NCBI GenBank assembly: GCA_015680685.1
Contig: MNCI01025271.1
Location: forward strand, 84,492-148,491
DNA: 64,000 nt
Direction: 5' to 3'
Source: Gnetum montanum
Taxonomy: Eukaryota; Streptophyta; Gnetopsida; Gnetales; Gnetaceae
Part shown: positions 60,067-64,000 of the stretch, one piece after another
Layout of the letters: each line of letters starts with the position of its first letter
Numbering within the stretch: position 1 is the stretch's first letter
Program-made: the position numbers and the translations under genes
The notes under the pieces: generated by a model
Database searches by the model: none
The model's input: only the letters and a program-made list of their open reading frames with translations
What the model was told of the DNA's origin: nothing

Positions 60067-60789
60067 ATAAAACCATACCTGTTTTGTTAACTTTTTAATG
60101 ACATCATAATCGGGTGTCAGCTCATCTGCGTACTCCACATTTCTACTTAATCAACCAAACAAAGGGTGACATCATAAATGGTTGCATTTGGTCGATGCAT
60201 AGTTTATAAAATTGAGTAATTGCAAAATACAGTAGGTGAATAAGACAACCGATTTCCAGATACGATCATCATTGTGTACTAATAATATATTTTTCCTATC
60301 TCGATCTTTCATTTTTTTTATTTACTATGTACTTTGTTGTTAATTCTTAACCATTTTTTAGGTAAAAAAATTCTAAAGTGCCGGTTTATCTATAACATTA
60401 GGATTCTTTTATATATTTTGCTCATTTAAAATTAATTTTTAGCCTGATTTATTTTGATTTTTAAAGTTTTCAATACGATTTTGCTGTCTATCGTCAAGTT
60501 TAACCACAATCACACATTCATTTGGCAAAACCCAACTAAAACTAACACATTCATTTTGCAAAACCCAACTAAAACTAAATAACTGTTTTGACTCCAAAAA
60601 GCAGAATCTACAGGCTTAGCATCCATGACTTGCATAACCAACACGCCCTTAACGTACAATAAACTCTAAAATGAAAAGGATAAATAAATGATCTTATATT
60701 TTTTCATTTTCTGGCCTTGGATATGAAATTATGTTTTTCAGGAAAAACACTGAAATGGTATCTTTATGGCGGATGATTTTTCCAGGTAG
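60067..60789 (+). other. probable first intron of the metacaspase pseudogene
   Basis: AT-rich and non-coding. A 40-bp segment with TTCATTTxGCAAAACCCAAC occurs twice (about 60508 and 60547). It ends in TTTTTCCAGGTAG. Confidence 0.6.
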
Positions 60790-60934
60790 CTACTGAACGA
60801 AGTACGGGTTGGAGTATGGTTCACCATAATATCCGACTCTCATGGTGGGGGACTGTTTGGCAAGGAAAAAGAACAGATCGGGGCATCCCACATTGCAGAA
60901 CCAGCAAGGACGACGGATGCAGTGACTAAGCCCC

Positions 60935-61029
60935 ATTTCATAGATGCAGGGTCGCTCAAAATCAGCCCACGTCAAGGCGATNATTTCATAGATGCAGGGT
61001 CGCTCAAAGTCAGCCCACGTCAAGGTGAT
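60935..61029. repeat. 47-bp duplication joined by a single N
   Basis: 60935-60981 and 60983-61029 are nearly identical (two differences) with one N at 60982 between them. Both begin ATTTCATAGATGCAGGGTCG. This may be an unmerged contig overlap. Confidence 0.92.
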
Positions 61030-61374
61030 GATAAGGTTTATCTTTCTCTTTGATATCTGAAAATAGGCAACAAACAAGGAATTTACTGTATTTTTATCCT
61101 TTATTCGTTTTTAATAAAACAGGACAAAGTGCATTCACAGAAGGGAATCCTGATAAGTAGTTTCCAAGGAGGTAGATCGGTAGAGTTGTGCCCGGAAGTG
61201 TTTGGAGCATTCAGTGATGCATTGCATCAGGTGCTGGACAACCACCTCGGTCCAATATCCAACAAGGATTTAGTTATCCAGGCACGGAGCACCTTGAACC
61301 ATAACAACTGCACCCTACAACAACCCTTCCTCTACTGCAGCGACAACAATACCACTGCTCCATTTCTCGATTAG

Positions 61375-61731
61375 TCCCAACGCAGTAGTCCTCCTCAAGG
61401 ACCGACCCATCAGTCTAAGAAAAGGAGACATTAGACCAAGGTTTTAGGTTTTTGTACCAGTCCGTGACAACATGAGCTAGAACCCTGCAAAATTAATTGT
61501 TTATTTAGTGATAGGAGTCTTTCATGGAACATAGAAGTCAAAGCTTCACACGTCTGATTTTAGCAAGGGATGCTTAGTTACTAATAAAAAAATTTCTATG
61601 AAATTCTGAAGCTGGTATGGTATAATACAATTTTAGGTAGGAAAAAAAATAGGAAAAAAATAAAAAAATTTGTGCAATACTAAAAGTGGTGCGGTCCAAT
61701 AAAGTCTTAGCTAGTATTGTTGATGTGTAAA
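61375..61731. other. spacer after the metacaspase pseudogene
   Basis: Nothing recognised; A-rich near 61640-61670. Confidence 0.4.
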
Positions 61732-62830
61732 TTTTGGACACATGAAAAACTTGTTTAGGGAGACTATTGCCTAGGGTGCCTCCTATATGAGTACAAGAAC
61801 CCAAGAATAGTCGCAGTTGAAGAGGGGCTATGTGATGTTTCAAAAGATAAATATGAAAATATTTTTTGAATTATGTAATGGTGAGATTTAAACATAACAA
61901 TTGTTGGAACAAACCCAAAATTTTAACTTGACAAATTGCAATAATAAGTGAAAGCAAAGAAACTTTGAAATAACCAAAGTTCGTACCAGACAACATTCCC
62001 AAAGGGGAAAAGTTCTTTTCACACAACAAAGATTAACATCCATACTAAGTTCAATGGTAAATGAAACTTAGATTCGGACTAAACATCAGGTTCAACGTTG
62101 CCTTTGTTGTCTGGTTTGCATGTGTTTCCCTATCATCGTCACGAGAGAAGGAGGAGGTGATGGTGGTGCTAGAGCTATTTCTTGTCACTGCTCGTAGCAT
62201 CATTGGAACCTGCGTTATGTGGTGAAGAGAGAGCAGATGGCACAGAGGGAGAGAGATATGTTATCTTTGTGGTTGTTGCCGCTATTGCCACCTACTACCA
62301 TTGCTACCACCAACTGCTGTTGCTACCACATATTGCTATGCATTGTGCATTGGCACTAGCATCACCACTTGCCACTCATAGACATTGCCACTTATAGCTT
62401 GTCACATTGCATGATCGTTGGCTACAGCTCCTGTCATACTCTTCGGTAGTCACCATGAATATACCTCCAGACCCGTATCCCTAGATTCCAGAGAGAAGGT
62501 CGCCATCTATAGCTACTGGTTTATGGCCCGTGATGGTTTCTGCATCACTGTTGATGTGCCACCTGTGAATCATTTGTGCATGGAGAGAGAAGCTTGTCGA
62601 CAGAAAAGAGAATGCTAGCTCTCTTACTTCCCTGGCCTCCACCTTCCCCAGACTCCCCTCTTTCCATCGGAGAAAAGGCCCATGTTCTCTGTCAATTATA
62701 GCCAGTAACCAAAATGTTCGTAACCCCACCACCTGCTTAACATCACTGTGGTTGCGGTTGCATATTACGTACGACAATAGTACAAAGCCATGCTTGCTAA
62801 ACAGAAAATCAAAACAGCTTTTCACTTTTG
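61732..62830 (-). repeat. LTR of the copy A family, minus strand, apparently without an internal region
   Basis: The left end TGTTGATGTGTAAATTTTGG is the complement of an LTR end (CCAAAATTTACACATCAACA) and closely matches 5680-5703. Similarity continues through the TGCCTCC / GGAGGCA segment (61780). It becomes patchy in the GC-richer middle (62150-62640), where trinucleotide-rich CCACCTACTACC and GCTACCACC words parallel 5340-5420. The right end is not defined. No pol follows, so it may be a solo LTR or a truncated one. Confidence 0.65.
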
Positions 62831-63349
62831 CTCATTAAAACAATTCATAATTCAGTGATAACTTCAAATCATTTTTAAAATAGCATCCTTTCAAAAATGC
62901 ACAAATCAATCATTATAATTTACGACTGTAACCTAAAGATTTAAAATTACAACAATCTGGTATTGATATAATGAATACATTTTGCTCTGCATATTTACCA
63001 CTGCCACAACCATAGCATCTGCGTGGTAGCTAATACATCTGTTTAAGTGAGAGATATATATATGTATGTGGATATCTATTATTTACAAATTTTGGTGGGT
63101 CAAAAATTGGTATCGGCTAAAAAGGTTTGGTTGAATTGCCAATTAGAGGGTGCCATGTTGCCTCCAATGATAGTCGCCCTATCAGAAGTGGTGACCCAGA
63201 AGGATAGGGCTTGACTCTCCAAATAAGATTTGCTTTGCCAAGTCTGGCCCGAGTTGCAGCTCATATGCTATCACATGTCACTTTGTGTGCCCTTGATCCA
63301 TGCTGAAGCTAAGTCACCAGCTCCTACCACAGTGGTGATCAACACAAGG
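62831..63349. other. intergenic, no gene seen
   Basis: A short ATATATATGTATGTGG tract lies near 63055. Nothing coding is recognised. Confidence 0.4.
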
Positions 63350-63503
63350 TTGAAGTAGGAGATGATGCAATAGGTGAATTAATTCTAATTGANATTGAAG
63401 TAGGAGATGATGCAATAGGTGAATTAATTCTAATTGACAAAGACTAATCTAAAGACTAATTGATGTAGGAGATGATGCAATAGGTGAATTAATTCTAATA
63501 GGT
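63350..63503. repeat. three copies of a 40-bp segment, two joined by an N
   Basis: TTGA(A/T)GTAGGAGATGATGC starts at 63350, 63395 and 63460. The N at 63393 lies between the first two copies. Confidence 0.92.
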
Positions 63504-63679
63504 GAAATTCATAATTTTATTTTATATATTTTTATGTATGTTGGGGACCTCNTGAATTGAACCTATGACTTGGTTTTTCTCACTAAGACTCTTATAACCA
63601 ATAGCAAAGAAGAAATGGTAAAAAGGTTGTTGAAATTCATAATTTTATTTTATATATTTTTATGTATGTTGGGGACCTC
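63504..63679. repeat. 48-bp direct repeat
   Basis: 63504-63551 and 63632-63679 are identical, beginning GAAATTCATAATTTTATTTT. The first copy is followed at once by an N (63552). Confidence 0.92.
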
Positions 63680-64000
63680 AATTGCATATATTTTGTTTTT
63701 TACATAAAATCTTTATAGNTGGGGGACATGATAGACAAAATTTAAATATATTAATTTTTTTTAAAAATTAAATCACATATATCATATAAAAAACATTGTA
63801 GAATATAGAACAAGTACAATGTAAATTCAAAATATTGTTAATGCTTAAAAATTGCATAAAAGATTGCAATGAAACATTAAGTATTGAGTCTCATGTGTAT
63901 TATAAAATATTTTAGCATTATCATATATATATATGATAAAGAGTTTCTTGCCAAAGCTTAGAAATTGTCACATTGTTCAAATTCTAATTTTAACATATAT
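63680..64000. other. AT-rich intergenic end of window
   Basis: A single N at 63719 and a short (AT)n run near 63922-63937. No gene. Confidence 0.5.

Larger units (their letters stand above)
59702..61374 (+). pseudogene. type II metacaspase-like gene without catalytic residues
   Basis: Exon 1 (from ATG 59702, or 59555 in the same frame) has CNYPN, GCVHDVMHMRKLLLDRF, LLTDTD and PTGANIRE, then a frame break and SLQRMIEEASPGDVLLFYYSS up to about 60066. The family's YSGHG His is replaced by a stop region. Exon 2 (about 60790-61041) reads VWFTIISDSHGGGLFGKEKE where family members have DSCHSGGL, so the catalytic Cys is missing. Exon 3 (61123-61374, after a clear TTTTTAATAAAACAG acceptor) has the p10 end: GILISSFQGGRSVE, FGAFSDALHQVL, LYCSDNNTTAPFLD. 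Metacaspases are Ca2+-dependent Arg/Lys-specific proteases. Kept introns argue for a duplicated gene rather than a retrocopy. Exon 2 also carries a 47-bp duplication around an N. Confidence 0.87.

Noticed and set aside
60790-61077. 95-codon minus-strand frame ending YGEPYSNPYFVQ
   Set aside because: It is the complement of metacaspase exon 2, whose plus strand reads the family motif IISDSHGGGL.
1-64000. tRNA, rRNA or organelle-derived inserts
   Set aside because: I looked for conserved tRNA and rRNA cores and typical plastid genes and saw none, apart from the weak tRNA-like boxes near 40000.

Overview
This window looks like transposon-packed intergenic DNA from a large, AT-rich plant nuclear genome, most plausibly a gymnosperm such as a conifer. 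The plant signs are direct: plant-type Ty3/gypsy and Copia-like LTR retrotransposons, a type II metacaspase, a DUF247 protein, a leucine-rich-repeat receptor-like fragment and GT-AG introns. 'Conifer' is an inference from the many old, nested, heavily mutated elements and cannot be settled from the sequence alone. I found no gene that is clearly intact.

Layout. 1-5703: 3' half of a plus-strand gypsy element (family A/B; RNase H tail, RT, RNase H, integrase, 3' LTR), ending directly against a broken LRR receptor-like gene (5704-6215). 6216-14560: AT-rich sequence with a LINE (about 8620-11560), a second fragment of the same LINE (13500-13830) and simple or duplicated sequence. 14587-20195: minus-strand remnants, comprising an extra retrotransposon ORF, a 54-bp tandem array and an RNase H-integrase fragment. 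About 20196-33480: minus-strand Tat-type gypsy material with RT, two RNases H and integrase, degenerate minisatellites, LTR-like sequence full of CGTGAG/CATGAG motifs, and a multi-exon ORF on the opposite (plus) strand. 33490-38420: minus-strand gag, protease and partial RT of another gypsy lineage, then a second, different gag. The RT stub at 33490 and the RNase H at 20195 lie on either side of the Tat block, which suggests that the Tat material was inserted into an older element.

40677-55807: a structurally delimited family-B gypsy element with both LTRs. Its 3' LTR is interrupted by a complete 6-kb gag-only LTR element (48731-54738) flanked by a perfect 5-bp target duplication. 55808-64000: a more gene-like tail with a DUF247 pseudogene (minus), a type II metacaspase pseudogene (plus) that has lost the catalytic Cys and His, a minus-strand LTR of family A, and repeated tracts with single-base Ns that look like assembly joins.

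The most unusual structural observation is in families A/B. Both copies place an additional RNase H-like domain upstream of the reverse transcriptase (protease - RNase H - RT - RNase H - integrase). The Tat element in the same window has the usual dual-RNase-H order (RT - RNase H - RNase H - integrase).
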